Below are positions 41,701 to 48,269 of a stretch of 64,000 nt of DNA, piece after piece. The translations under genes were made by a program, and so were the position numbers. Position 1 is the stretch's first letter, and each line of letters begins with the position of its first letter. The stretch spans positions 1-64,000 of the forward strand of contig CALTVC010000001.1 of the NCBI GenBank assembly GCA_943912855.1. Reading direction: 5' to 3'. The notes below the pieces were generated by a model. The model was not told the DNA's origin. It searched no databases and saw nothing but the letters and a program-made list of their open reading frames with translations. The stretch is from an uncultured Flavobacterium sp. (GTDB lineage: Bacteria; Bacteroidota; Bacteroidia; Flavobacteriales; Flavobacteriaceae).

Positions 41701-42920
41701 TCAATGGTAGAAGTAGCATCAAGATCATAAGTACCTACAACTTCATTTGTAAGACCACCGCTCCAGCCGTTCCTGTTCCACACCTGAGTACCGTTTACAT
41801 ACACAACAGCATCATCATCCCAGCGGGTCATGGTAAGGGTATACCTTCCGCATGGGAAACCTTTACGCTTGTGTACAAAAGTAAACTGATCGTTTGGCAA
41901 TGTACATCCCTGCCAGTTAGCAGCCGATGAAGGCGAGTAATCACTTCCCCATGCAAGGGTACTGTCAAAACCAAGTGTGCTTTGCGTATAATAACCGTTA
42001 TATACAACCGAGTTAACATCAAGGTTAGCTCCGTTATAACCGTATACATTCCATGTATTGTTTCCAAAGGCTGTTGGGTCGCCCACAGCACCGCTAACGG
42101 TAACAATTTTATAAATCGCGTCGCTATAGCCACCACATGGCGAACCGTTTGCTCTCCTTACCCAGTATGTAGTGGTAACAGATGGCGTAACCGATATAGA
42201 AGCCGACGTTTGTCCTGAAATAGTATTTTGCCCGGCCACAGTACCCATACCCCACTCAAAAGTAGAAAGGTAACCCGCAGTACCGCCCGAAGCCGTAAGT
42301 GTAGTTGTCCTGTTATTACAATCAAGTGCTGTAGTACCGCTTACCGCCGTAGGCGCTGTAGAAGCACATGGCAATGCCGTAATACCAAAAGTAACCCTTG
42401 CCGAACCTGTGTATTCAAAATATTCTAACACAAGGTTTGTACTACCACTAAGCAATACGGTAGCCGACCTGGTATTGTACCCATGCGCAGCCCAGTCGCT
42501 AAGCGAACTGTTCCATGTAGCGCCACCATCTGTACTGAAACGGAAACCGTCATCGCCAGATACAGTAATGGTATAATAACCCGGTGTATAGTTTTTGTTC
42601 ATTTTAAAACGGGTTGTAAAATAGTCGGCATATGTACCGCATATATTAGCACCGCTTATAGCGCCTGAACCAAGGTTAAGGTCAAATGATTCTGTTTGGG
42701 TTGTATATCCCCTGTACGTAAATGCAGTCACGTTTGCCGGTGGTGCCGTAAACGAAGATCCGTTAGAGTACACATACCCTATCCACTGTCCCTGACCGTA
42801 TGTTTGCTGGTCGCCGGTAGCAGTACACTGGGCTGTTGCTTTAAATCCTAATAGTAAGAATATTGCAAAAATGATTCTTGCTATTCGGGTGTTTGTTTGT
42901 TTTAGTAAAAGTTGCATCAA
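38799..42920 (-). CDS. Large secreted multidomain surface protein with ChiA-type (type C) T9SS sorting domain
   Basis: A 1373-residue protein, signal peptide to about residue 31. There are three related modules of about 150 residues with QWIGYVYSNGSSF, TWNVYGYNGANLD and QWNAYAYVGTSLT openings and DDGFRFSTDGG / DDAVVYVNGTQVW / DDAELYIDGTRVW cores, resembling PA14 or carbohydrate-binding sandwiches. Ig-like segments with TTTYWVR follow each. The region 850-1250 resembles the long C-terminal module of Flavobacterium adhesins. The end (VAVYDILGRELVNKANLN... DQVLIVKIKLVSGKTAERKVFLN) is the type C sorting signal first seen on ChiA. Probably a cell-surface adhesin or glycan-binding protein; no catalytic domain seen. 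Confidence 0.85.
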   Translation of the reverse strand: MMQLLLKQTNTRIARIIFAIFLLLGFKATAQCTATGDQQTYGQGQWIGYVYSNGSSFTAPPANVTAFTYRGYTTQTESFDLNLGSGAISGANICGTYADYFTTRFKMNKNYTPGYYTITVSGDDGFRFSTDGGATWNSSLSDWAAHGYNTRSATVLLSGSTNLVLEYFEYTGSARVTFGITALPCASTAPTAVSGTTALDCNNRTTTLTASGGTAGYLSTFEWGMGTVAGQNTISGQTSASISVTPSVTTTYWVRRANGSPCGGYSDAIYKIVTVSGAVGDPTAFGNNTWNVYGYNGANLDVNSVVYNGYYTQSTLGFDSTLAWGSDYSPSSAANWQGCTLPNDQFTFVHKRKGFPCGRYTLTMTRWDDDAVVYVNGTQVWNRNGWSGGLTNEVVGTYDLDATSTIEVRVREAGGGANGAMTLTPTTAPTGVSGVTSLGCSVRSTTLTATGGYAAGSTVYQWGTGSVVGENVITGQTTASITVSPTATTTYWVRLANMNNCGNYYSNAATTTVNVNVPPGNPATFPSNQWNAYAYVGTSLTLSDAAYYGYYTQNTLGVSTTTGTNSWAKELSPSAAAGYQGCAIPNDNFVYVYKRQGFPCGMYQINFTFWDDDAELYIDGTRVWSKGAWSGETAVNDNAGSFRLGENTTVELRVREVAGVSQVTMNLTLTTTLNVAPTAINGPSTTQCGAAATLTATGGTLGTGSAYQWGTGAVGSNVIANATTASVSVSPQTTTTYWARIKTACNTYTTAVTFTVTANVTVAGTLSATSTTACKNSVPGAITLSGNNGNVVKWQTADDANFTQNVTDIANTTTVLAPAQIGIISANKYFRAVVQYAGCNQVTTTALLITVPAPVVWNGSWSSTPSINTAVEVQSDLTLDADLTVCSCHVKNTATLTVNSAINLTVKGKVTVDPTAKMIVQNNASLIQIDDVANLGNIEIHRNSSLLKRLDYTIWSSPVDNQQLLAFSPQTVTTRFYQYKTTNNTYSTVSPEGNFETAKGYLIRTPNTHPTTATVYAGMFTGTPHNGTITKELVRNEAGESYNGVGNPYPSPISFNEFINANLNNIEGTVWAWRKTNDYTQSSYTIITKFAYVANAAPGGENNYAVDPHGVLNTGQGFIVKAKPAGGNLVFTNAMRIGNSSNQFFRTVPSTASKFWFNVTDASGSFSQAMVGYTDEATLDYDNGIDGRAMVDNNINLYTIQAENKLAIHGRPEFTATDVVPVGFKANAAGSYTFTLGNTEGLFTGNTQAIYLVDSVEGVAVNLKAHAYTFTAEAGTFDNRFRIAYTTTTLDTEAPVKNENNVVVYGKAGQLSVVSDEPMASVAVYDILGRELVNKANLNAVNFEAATGTSDQVLIVKIKLVSGKTAERKVFLN

Positions 42921-42960
42921 TGGTATTTTTTTTTAGTGGGCTAACACTACATTAATGCGC

Positions 42961-42968
42961 CAAAATTA
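42961..42968 (-). promoter_or_regulatory. Promoter -7 element TAATTTTG for the surface protein gene
   Basis: Exact TAnnTTTG match on the minus strand, 40 bases upstream of the start at 42920. Confidence 0.5.
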
Positions 42969-43145
42969 CCCCAGCATGCTACCTTTTAACATTTTATTCG
43001 ATTAAGCAACCGTTGAACACCGTTTAAACGGCATTAAATACCGACGAATGGTATTTTAAGAAGATTTTACTCGTAAATTAAATTGTTTTCATCTGAAATT
43101 CAATTAATTTGATAGATAATAATTACACTTTAAAACATCTAATTA

Positions 43146-43868
43146 TTATCTATCAGGTTTGTTTACCGTTTCACACAGGCAAACCATATCAAAGAAATAA
43201 TCATGAATTACCATGTACTTCTTACCTTGATGCTCAAATAGTATAGTCGTAAGGGTATCATCTACAGGTTTGGAATAAAGCACTTTTATCTTGCGAAGAC
43301 GAAAGCTGGGGTTTCCTTCAATAGCCTTAAACACTTTTTCCTTTTCAGTATCTTTTTTAGTTACCGCCCGTCCATCAGCATCTTTAGGGTAACAAGTTTG
43401 AGCTACTTCAGTCCAAATGGCATCTATATCAGAAGAGAAGACCAACCTCTTCTTATCTTCAATTGCATCTCCATTACTTTTAATGAGTCTTATCGAGGAA
43501 CCTTTTCTGACAATATGAAACAATCCAAGATCTTTAGGATACTTATCTGCTACCTCATAATTGAACCCAAAGTGAGATATTGTATCTATCGTTATCCTTA
43601 CGTGATTAGCATCTTTTATAATGTACCTCCCTGCGGTATGTAAAAAATCGAAACCACATTCTGAATTAGAATCAAAAATAAAGGTGCCATTTTCTTTAGA
43701 TGTTATCACATCAAAATATCGTCCATTTGATTTTTCAGGTTTCAAAACATACTCATTATGGTTGTATCCGGAAAACAAGCTACTCGTTATAAATGTTCCC
43801 TGGAGCTCATTTTGCGAAAACATAAACTGGCATAACGTAATTCCCAGAAATGTAAACAGTATTTTCAT
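43146..43868 (-). CDS. Hypothetical secreted protein
   Basis: A 240-residue protein with a signal peptide ending MFSQ (residue 19). It is AT-richer than most neighbours. It has lipocalin-like strand spacing (GTFIFDSNSECGFDFLHTAGRYIIKDANHVRITIDTI) and a Cys near the C-terminus (MVCLCETVNK). No family recognised and no operon partner; about 225 bases separate it from the surface protein gene downstream on the same strand. Confidence 0.6.
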   Translation of the reverse strand: MKILFTFLGITLCQFMFSQNELQGTFITSSLFSGYNHNEYVLKPEKSNGRYFDVITSKENGTFIFDSNSECGFDFLHTAGRYIIKDANHVRITIDTISHFGFNYEVADKYPKDLGLFHIVRKGSSIRLIKSNGDAIEDKKRLVFSSDIDAIWTEVAQTCYPKDADGRAVTKKDTEKEKVFKAIEGNPSFRLRKIKVLYSKPVDDTLTTILFEHQGKKYMVIHDYFFDMVCLCETVNKPDR

Positions 43869-43940
43869 TTTGGCTAAAATTGGTTCATGCTTTTAACGCT
43901 GTCAAGAACACCAAAAGTATATATTAAAGTAAATAAAAAT

Positions 43941-43960
43941 GGCTCCGAAATTTCGGAGCC
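43941..43960 (-). terminator. Intrinsic terminator after queA
   Basis: GGCTCCGA-AATT-TCGGAGCC is a perfect 20-base palindrome; on the minus strand it is followed by ATTTTTATTT. Confidence 0.85.
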
Positions 43961-43987
43961 GTTATAATATAATATCTTACAACCTGC

Positions 43988-45037
43988 TTAAAGGATAAGC
44001 ATGGCATCACCATACGTATAAAAACGGTATTCTTCTTTAACCGCTTCTTCGTAAGCTTTTTTCATAAGGTCGTGACCCATAAATGCCGAAATCATCATAA
44101 GCAGGGTACTCTTAGGAGTGTGGAAGTTAGTAACCATACAATCTGCTACGCTAAAGTCATAAGGAGGGAAGATGAACTTATTTGTCCAGCCCGTGTACGG
44201 ATTAAGCGATTTAGAAGACGACACCGAACTTTCCATGGCACGCATACTTGTAGTACCTATGGCACATACCTTATGCTTATTTGCCTTAGCCCTGTTTACA
44301 ATATCACAAGCCTCCTGGTTTATGATAAGCTCTTCAGAATCCATTTTGTGCTTACTAAGATCTTCAACCTCTACAGGGTTAAACGTACCAAGACCTACGT
44401 GAAGCGTAACTTCAGCAAACTCCAGGCCTTTAATCTCTAACCTTTTTAGCAGGTGCTTAGAAAAGTGAAGACCAGCAGTAGGAGCCGCTACAGCACCTTC
44501 TTCCTTAGCATAAATGGTTTGGTAACGCTCAGCATCTTCCGGCACTACCTCGCGGTTTATGTATTTAGGTATAGGTGTTTCGCCAAGCTCAGTAAGCTTA
44601 TTGCGGAACTCCTCATAAGAACCATCATAAAGGAAACGAAGTGTACGTCCACGACTGGTGGTGTTGTCTATAACTTCTGCCACAAGGCTGTCGTCATCGC
44701 CAAAGTAAAGTTTGTTACCTATACGTATTTTACGTGCAGGGTCTACCAGCACGTCCCAAAGGCGCTGCTCGCTGTTAAGTTCCCTTAAAAGGAAAACTTC
44801 AATACGTGCGCCGGTTTTTTCTTTATTACCATAAAGGCGTGCAGGAAACACCTTAGTGTTATTAAGCACCATAACATCGCCTTCGTCAAAATAATCAATG
44901 ATATCTTTAAACAGCCTGTGTTCTATGGTACCCGTTTTACGGTCTACCACCATAAGCCTTGATTCATCCCTGTTTTCAGTAGGGAATTCTGCTAAAAGTT
45001 CTTTCGGCAGGTTGAAATTGAAGTTAGATAATTTCAT
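43988..45037 (-). CDS. queA: S-adenosylmethionine:tRNA ribosyltransferase-isomerase
   Basis: QueA moves the ribosyl part of SAM to preQ1 in tRNA to form epoxyqueuosine. The 349-residue length and motifs fit: FNFNLPKELLAEFPTENRDESRLMVVDR at the N-terminus, VMVLNNTKVFPARLYG, GAVAAPTAGLHFSKHLLKRL, HVGLGTFNPVEV, and the C-terminal NFHTPKSTLLMMISAFMG and FYTYGDAMLIL. Single gene with a terminator behind and a promoter in front. No other queuosine gene is in the window. Confidence 0.95.
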   Translation of the reverse strand: MKLSNFNFNLPKELLAEFPTENRDESRLMVVDRKTGTIEHRLFKDIIDYFDEGDVMVLNNTKVFPARLYGNKEKTGARIEVFLLRELNSEQRLWDVLVDPARKIRIGNKLYFGDDDSLVAEVIDNTTSRGRTLRFLYDGSYEEFRNKLTELGETPIPKYINREVVPEDAERYQTIYAKEEGAVAAPTAGLHFSKHLLKRLEIKGLEFAEVTLHVGLGTFNPVEVEDLSKHKMDSEELIINQEACDIVNRAKANKHKVCAIGTTSMRAMESSVSSSKSLNPYTGWTNKFIFPPYDFSVADCMVTNFHTPKSTLLMMISAFMGHDLMKKAYEEAVKEEYRFYTYGDAMLIL

Positions 45038-45058
45038 TTCTTTATTTTAAATTGCCTG

Positions 45059-45090
45059 CAAATATACTATCCTGAAACAGGGGTTGTCAA
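45059..45090 (-). promoter_or_regulatory. queA promoter (TTGACA and TATATTTG)
   Basis: On the minus strand TATATTTG lies at 45066 to 45059, 21 bases upstream of the start, and TTGACA begins at 45090. The -7 box matches TAnnTTTG; the upstream box sits two bases further out than the usual 19-base spacing. Confidence 0.5.
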
Positions 45091-45205
45091 GTGTTTTGGG
45101 ATTTATTTTTAGCGATTGGCTGTCAACATCACTTTCTCCAGATTCACATCTTCAAGTCAATAAGTTTCAAAAATCAATAAACATGTGTTTTTTTAGTTAA
45201 AACAT

Positions 45206-45274
45206 GTTGACTTTTATATTTTCATTTAACTCATTTGAATTTTTAGGATATATTATATGTTGATAAAAGTCAAC
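45206..45274 (+). promoter_or_regulatory. 12-bp inverted repeat upstream of the accessory gene
   Basis: GTTGACTTTTAT (45206-45217) and ATAAAAGTCAAC (45263-45274) are perfect inverse copies 45 bases apart, ending 36 bases before the ATG at 45311. They could be paired operator half-sites for autoregulation or the base of a leader structure. The surrounding sequence is very AT-rich. Confidence 0.45.
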
Positions 45275-45310
45275 TGACACTATATCTTTAATTTTAAAAA
45301 AGCATTAATT

Positions 45311-46348
45311 ATGAAATTAGAAATCGCCGAATCAGTCGTGAGTTCATGGCTAAAACACTACTATGGTTGTCAAATTGTACAGCAGAACTGGAAAATATCC
45401 AGTTCATGGGAGAAGATTATAGATCCAAAAGAAACCGAAAAAATATTGCAAAAGCTGAAAACTAAGTTCAAGGATTTAGATCTTGAATTTACGACCGACA
45501 AGATGTCTTCCTCTCAAATGATACTACAAGGCGAAATCGATTGTTTGGGAATAAATTTTAAACTAGACCTAAATAACAACTTAATTGTAGACAAAATTTA
45601 CGCTGTAGACGTCGCCTTTCATGAAAATGGGTTAAACTACGGAGGTAGCGAAAAAACTTCTAAGAAAATTAGACAAAAACTAATCCGGACGGCAATTACA
45701 ATTCACCAGTATTTTGGACTCAAAGAAGGGGAAATTATTTTTGCTAGTCCCAAAACTGCAGAAAAACATTTCGATAACGTGAAAAAAAATGCGTTACACC
45801 TCAAAGAAATTTTCAATAGCCTTGGCTTTAATTATGATTTTAAAATTTATTGCAATAAAGATTTCGAGGAATTCATTTATAACCGATTAATTAATCATGT
45901 TAACGATATTTCAGACACTTCAGAATTATTCATCAGAAGTTTGAAACTAATCAATATGTTCAATGAAAAACCAGACAGAAAAAAACTTACAAAAGAACTA
46001 AATGAAAGGAGCGTTCAGACAGAACTGAAAGAAGTTACCAATTTAAAAATTGGCGTTACAGCTAAAAATATTTTTAAAGAATTTTCAGACAATCAAAGTT
46101 TATCAAATAATGAGATTGAAAAGTTAGAGAACCGAGAATATTCAAAGGAAGTATTAGGACTATATTTCCCTGCACTTATTCAATACAAAAAAGATAATTC
46201 ATCAGCTTATATCAATGGCATTAACAGATACTACACTAAACCATTAACTTTCAATGAAAAAAAATACTTACTAAGTAATTATTGGATAGAAAATCAGAGA
46301 GAAGCTTTAGAGCAATGGTATAAGAGAATAAAGAATGTGGCTATATAG
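45311..46348 (+). CDS. Accessory protein of unknown function, possible PD-(D/E)XK-like nuclease
   Basis: A 345-residue protein, no signal peptide or membrane helix, visibly more AT-rich than its housekeeping neighbours queA and aroA. The N-terminal opening (SWLKHYYGCQIVQQNWKIS) and the central block QGEIDCLGINF ... YAVDVAFHENGLNYGG, with E75, D77, D100, H104 and E105, recall an uncharacterised family scattered across bacteria as single genes. The E-x-D and downstream acidic/His residues could form a nuclease-type metal site, but that is inference. A helical second half contains DTSELFIRSLKLINMF. It is bounded by an inverted repeat upstream and a 48-base palindrome at its stop. Confidence 0.65.
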   Translation: MKLEIAESVVSSWLKHYYGCQIVQQNWKISSSWEKIIDPKETEKILQKLKTKFKDLDLEFTTDKMSSSQMILQGEIDCLGINFKLDLNNNLIVDKIYAVDVAFHENGLNYGGSEKTSKKIRQKLIRTAITIHQYFGLKEGEIIFASPKTAEKHFDNVKKNALHLKEIFNSLGFNYDFKIYCNKDFEEFIYNRLINHVNDISDTSELFIRSLKLINMFNEKPDRKKLTKELNERSVQTELKEVTNLKIGVTAKNIFKEFSDNQSLSNNEIEKLENREYSKEVLGLYFPALIQYKKDNSSAYINGINRYYTKPLTFNEKKYLLSNYWIENQREALEQWYKRIKNVAI

Positions 46349-46368
46349 CCACATTCTTTATTCTCTTA
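46321..46368. repeat. Perfect 48-base palindrome overlapping the accessory gene stop
   Basis: TAAGAGAATAAAGAATGTGG CTAT and its exact inverse meet without any loop bases (arms 46321-46344 and 46345-46368). It encodes the last residues (KRIKNVAI) and the stop at 46346-46348, and ends 4 bases from the aroA stop. It can act as a bidirectional terminator. Confidence 0.85.
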
Positions 46369-46372
46369 TACT

Positions 46373-47599
46373 TCAATCTGAAATCACCTCAAACCCCAGC
46401 TCCCGCATATCTTCCCAAAACGTAGGAAACGACTTACTTACCACACCTGCATCTTTTACCACAAACGGTACTTTTAGTGCCAGTGGGGCAAACGCCATAG
46501 CCATACGGTGGTCGTTATAGGTAGCTACTTCCACCCCCTCATTTCTATTTGAAGATGGGGCAAGGGTAAGGCTATCGTTAGTAACCGTAACCTCCGCACC
46601 AAATTTACCTAGTTCGGCTTTAAGCGCTTCAAGCCTGTCGGTTTCTTTTATTTTAAGGGTATGAAGCCCTGTTAAATGACAACCTATGCCAAGAGCAAAG
46701 CAGGTTACCGCTATGGTTTGTGCAATGTCGGGGGTATCGTTTAGTTCAAGGTTTAAAATTTCAAGTTTCAGGTTATGCTTACTCAACGTAATTTCGTTTC
46801 CTGAAAATTTAGTCTCAACACCAAACTCCTTATAAATATCCGCCAAAGCGCTATCGCCCTGTAAACTGTTCTCCTTGTATGACGATAGTGTAATACTTGT
46901 ACCCACCTCGCTTAACGCTACGATACTGTAAAAATACGATGCCGAACTCCAGTCGCTTTCTACTACAATAGTTGACGGTTGTTGTTTGTCGGTCGTTGGT
47001 TTTACCGTGATAACATTGCCTTCAAACGTATTTTCTATACCTACTTCGTTCAGTAGGCCAAGAGTCATTTTTATGTAAGGGATTGATGTAAGTTCTCCCA
47101 GCAACTCCAATTCCAGGCCGTTTTCCAGCTTTCCGGCAATGAGTAGCAGTGCCGTTATGTACTGGCTACTTACGTCAGCCTTTATAGATGCCTTACCTCC
47201 TGCCAACTTTTTACCGTTTATACGTAACGGCGGATAGCCTTCGTTACCGGCATACTCTATATCGGCACCCAGGCTACGCAATGCATCTACCAAAACGCCT
47301 ATGGGGCGCTCCTGCATACGCTGGCTTCCGGTGAGCAATACCTTGCGCCCTTCGTTCTGTGCAAAATATGCCGTAAGAAAACGCATTGCTGTACCCGCAT
47401 GGTGAATGTCTACCACCTCATCGGTGCTGGCAAGCGCGCCCTGCATGGCTATGCTGTCGTCACTCTCAGATATGTTTTCTATGCTGATGCCCGGATACAG
47501 TGCCTGAAGCAATAATAATCTGTTGGTTTCACTCTTGCTGCCTGTTACCTGTACCGAAGCCTGTGTTACGGGCTGCCCCGCACTTATCTTTATATCCAT
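46373..47599 (-). CDS. aroA: 3-phosphoshikimate 1-carboxyvinyltransferase (EPSP synthase)
   Basis: AroA joins shikimate-3-phosphate and PEP to EPSP, the sixth shikimate step. The start at 47599 (MDIKISAGQPVTQASVQVTGSKSETNRLLLL) gives 408 residues; the longer frame to 47641 adds a Lys-rich leader and is rejected. Visible motifs are VTGSKSETNR, HAGTAMRFLTAYFA (the PEP-loop equivalent of the usual NAGTAMR, here with His), LTGSQRMQERPIG and the C-terminal TYNDHRMAMAFAPLAL. It should feed chorismate to the operon at 55.7-60.2 kb. It lies 13 bases after a small membrane protein gene. Confidence 0.94.
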   Translation of the reverse strand: MDIKISAGQPVTQASVQVTGSKSETNRLLLLQALYPGISIENISESDDSIAMQGALASTDEVVDIHHAGTAMRFLTAYFAQNEGRKVLLTGSQRMQERPIGVLVDALRSLGADIEYAGNEGYPPLRINGKKLAGGKASIKADVSSQYITALLLIAGKLENGLELELLGELTSIPYIKMTLGLLNEVGIENTFEGNVITVKPTTDKQQPSTIVVESDWSSASYFYSIVALSEVGTSITLSSYKENSLQGDSALADIYKEFGVETKFSGNEITLSKHNLKLEILNLELNDTPDIAQTIAVTCFALGIGCHLTGLHTLKIKETDRLEALKAELGKFGAEVTVTNDSLTLAPSSNRNEGVEVATYNDHRMAMAFAPLALKVPFVVKDAGVVSKSFPTFWEDMRELGFEVISD

Positions 47600-47612
47600 G
47601 AAATCCTTCTTC

Positions 47613-47828
47613 TTATTTTTTTGAACCTTTTGGCTGTTCATTTTTTTGCTTCAGCCTTTTTCTTAACGGTTGCAACAATAAAACCTCGGCAAGCGCCATA
47701 CTCCCCGACCATATAAATATAAACGGCCACGGGTTACTCATACCCCAGCCTATGGTATATTCTATGATTACCGAAATCAGCACAAAAATCAAAAAGCCGG
47801 TAAGCAGACTTATAAGCTTTACTTTCAT
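47613..47828 (-). CDS. Small two-helix membrane protein
   Basis: A 71-residue protein with two hydrophobic segments (residues 5-26 and about 35-53) and a basic C-terminal tail (RKRLKQKNEQPKGSKK). It sits between the MazG-like gene (8 bases upstream) and aroA (13 bases downstream) on the same strand, so it is probably a real gene of this operon. No function known. Confidence 0.6.
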   Translation of the reverse strand: MKVKLISLLTGFLIFVLISVIIEYTIGWGMSNPWPFIFIWSGSMALAEVLLLQPLRKRLKQKNEQPKGSKK

Positions 47829-47836
47829 AACCGTGA

Positions 47837-48163
47837 TTATTTCAGTTTTTCGTTATTGTGATGACGATCGTGGTCGCGCTTGGTTTTAAGATCCATTTTC
47901 TTGTCAAATGCCGCCTGCAGGTCTACCCCGGTTTGATTGGCAAGACATAACACTACAAAAACCACATCGGCAAGTTCTTCGCCCAGGTCTTTGTTCTTGT
48001 CGCTTTCCTTTTCACTTTGTTCGCCATACCTACGGGCTATAATACGCGCTACCTCACCTACTTCTTCTGTAAGTTGAGCCATATTGGTAAGCTCGTTAAA
48101 GTAGCGTACACCGTGTTCTTTTATCCAGTTATCAACGTCGAGTTGAGCATTCTTTATGTCCAT
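47837..48163 (-). CDS. MazG-like nucleotide pyrophosphohydrolase
   Basis: A 108-residue all-helical NTP pyrophosphatase of the small MazG/iMazG group. The metal-binding motif appears as QLTEEVGEVARI (EExxE) followed by GEELADVVFVVLCLA (ExxD). Such enzymes remove non-canonical or damaged nucleotides. The C-terminus is His/Lys-rich (KRDHDRHHNNEKLK). It is first in a short operon with a small membrane protein and aroA. Confidence 0.9.
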   Translation of the reverse strand: MDIKNAQLDVDNWIKEHGVRYFNELTNMAQLTEEVGEVARIIARRYGEQSEKESDKNKDLGEELADVVFVVLCLANQTGVDLQAAFDKKMDLKTKRDHDRHHNNEKLK

Positions 48164-48226
48164 GTGTTATATTTCTTTATTCTTGGGCTATAAAAGTAAC
48201 GGTTTATTGGCAAACCAAAAAAAGCA

Positions 48227-48250
48227 AAGGCAGGATATTACTCCTGCCTT
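48227..48250 (-). terminator. Terminator after the DUF3857 gene cluster
   Basis: AAGGCAGGA (48227-48235) pairs with TCCTGCCTT (48242-48250); on the minus strand T-rich sequence follows. Confidence 0.75.
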
Positions 48251-48269
48251 CATATACTTTGTTGTGTAA

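Noticed and set aside
40400..42700. Several plus-strand ORFs rich in Cys, Thr and Ser (for example 40416-40745)
   Set aside because: They are antisense shadows of the repetitive Thr/Ser/Gly-rich surface protein; their composition follows from its codon pattern.
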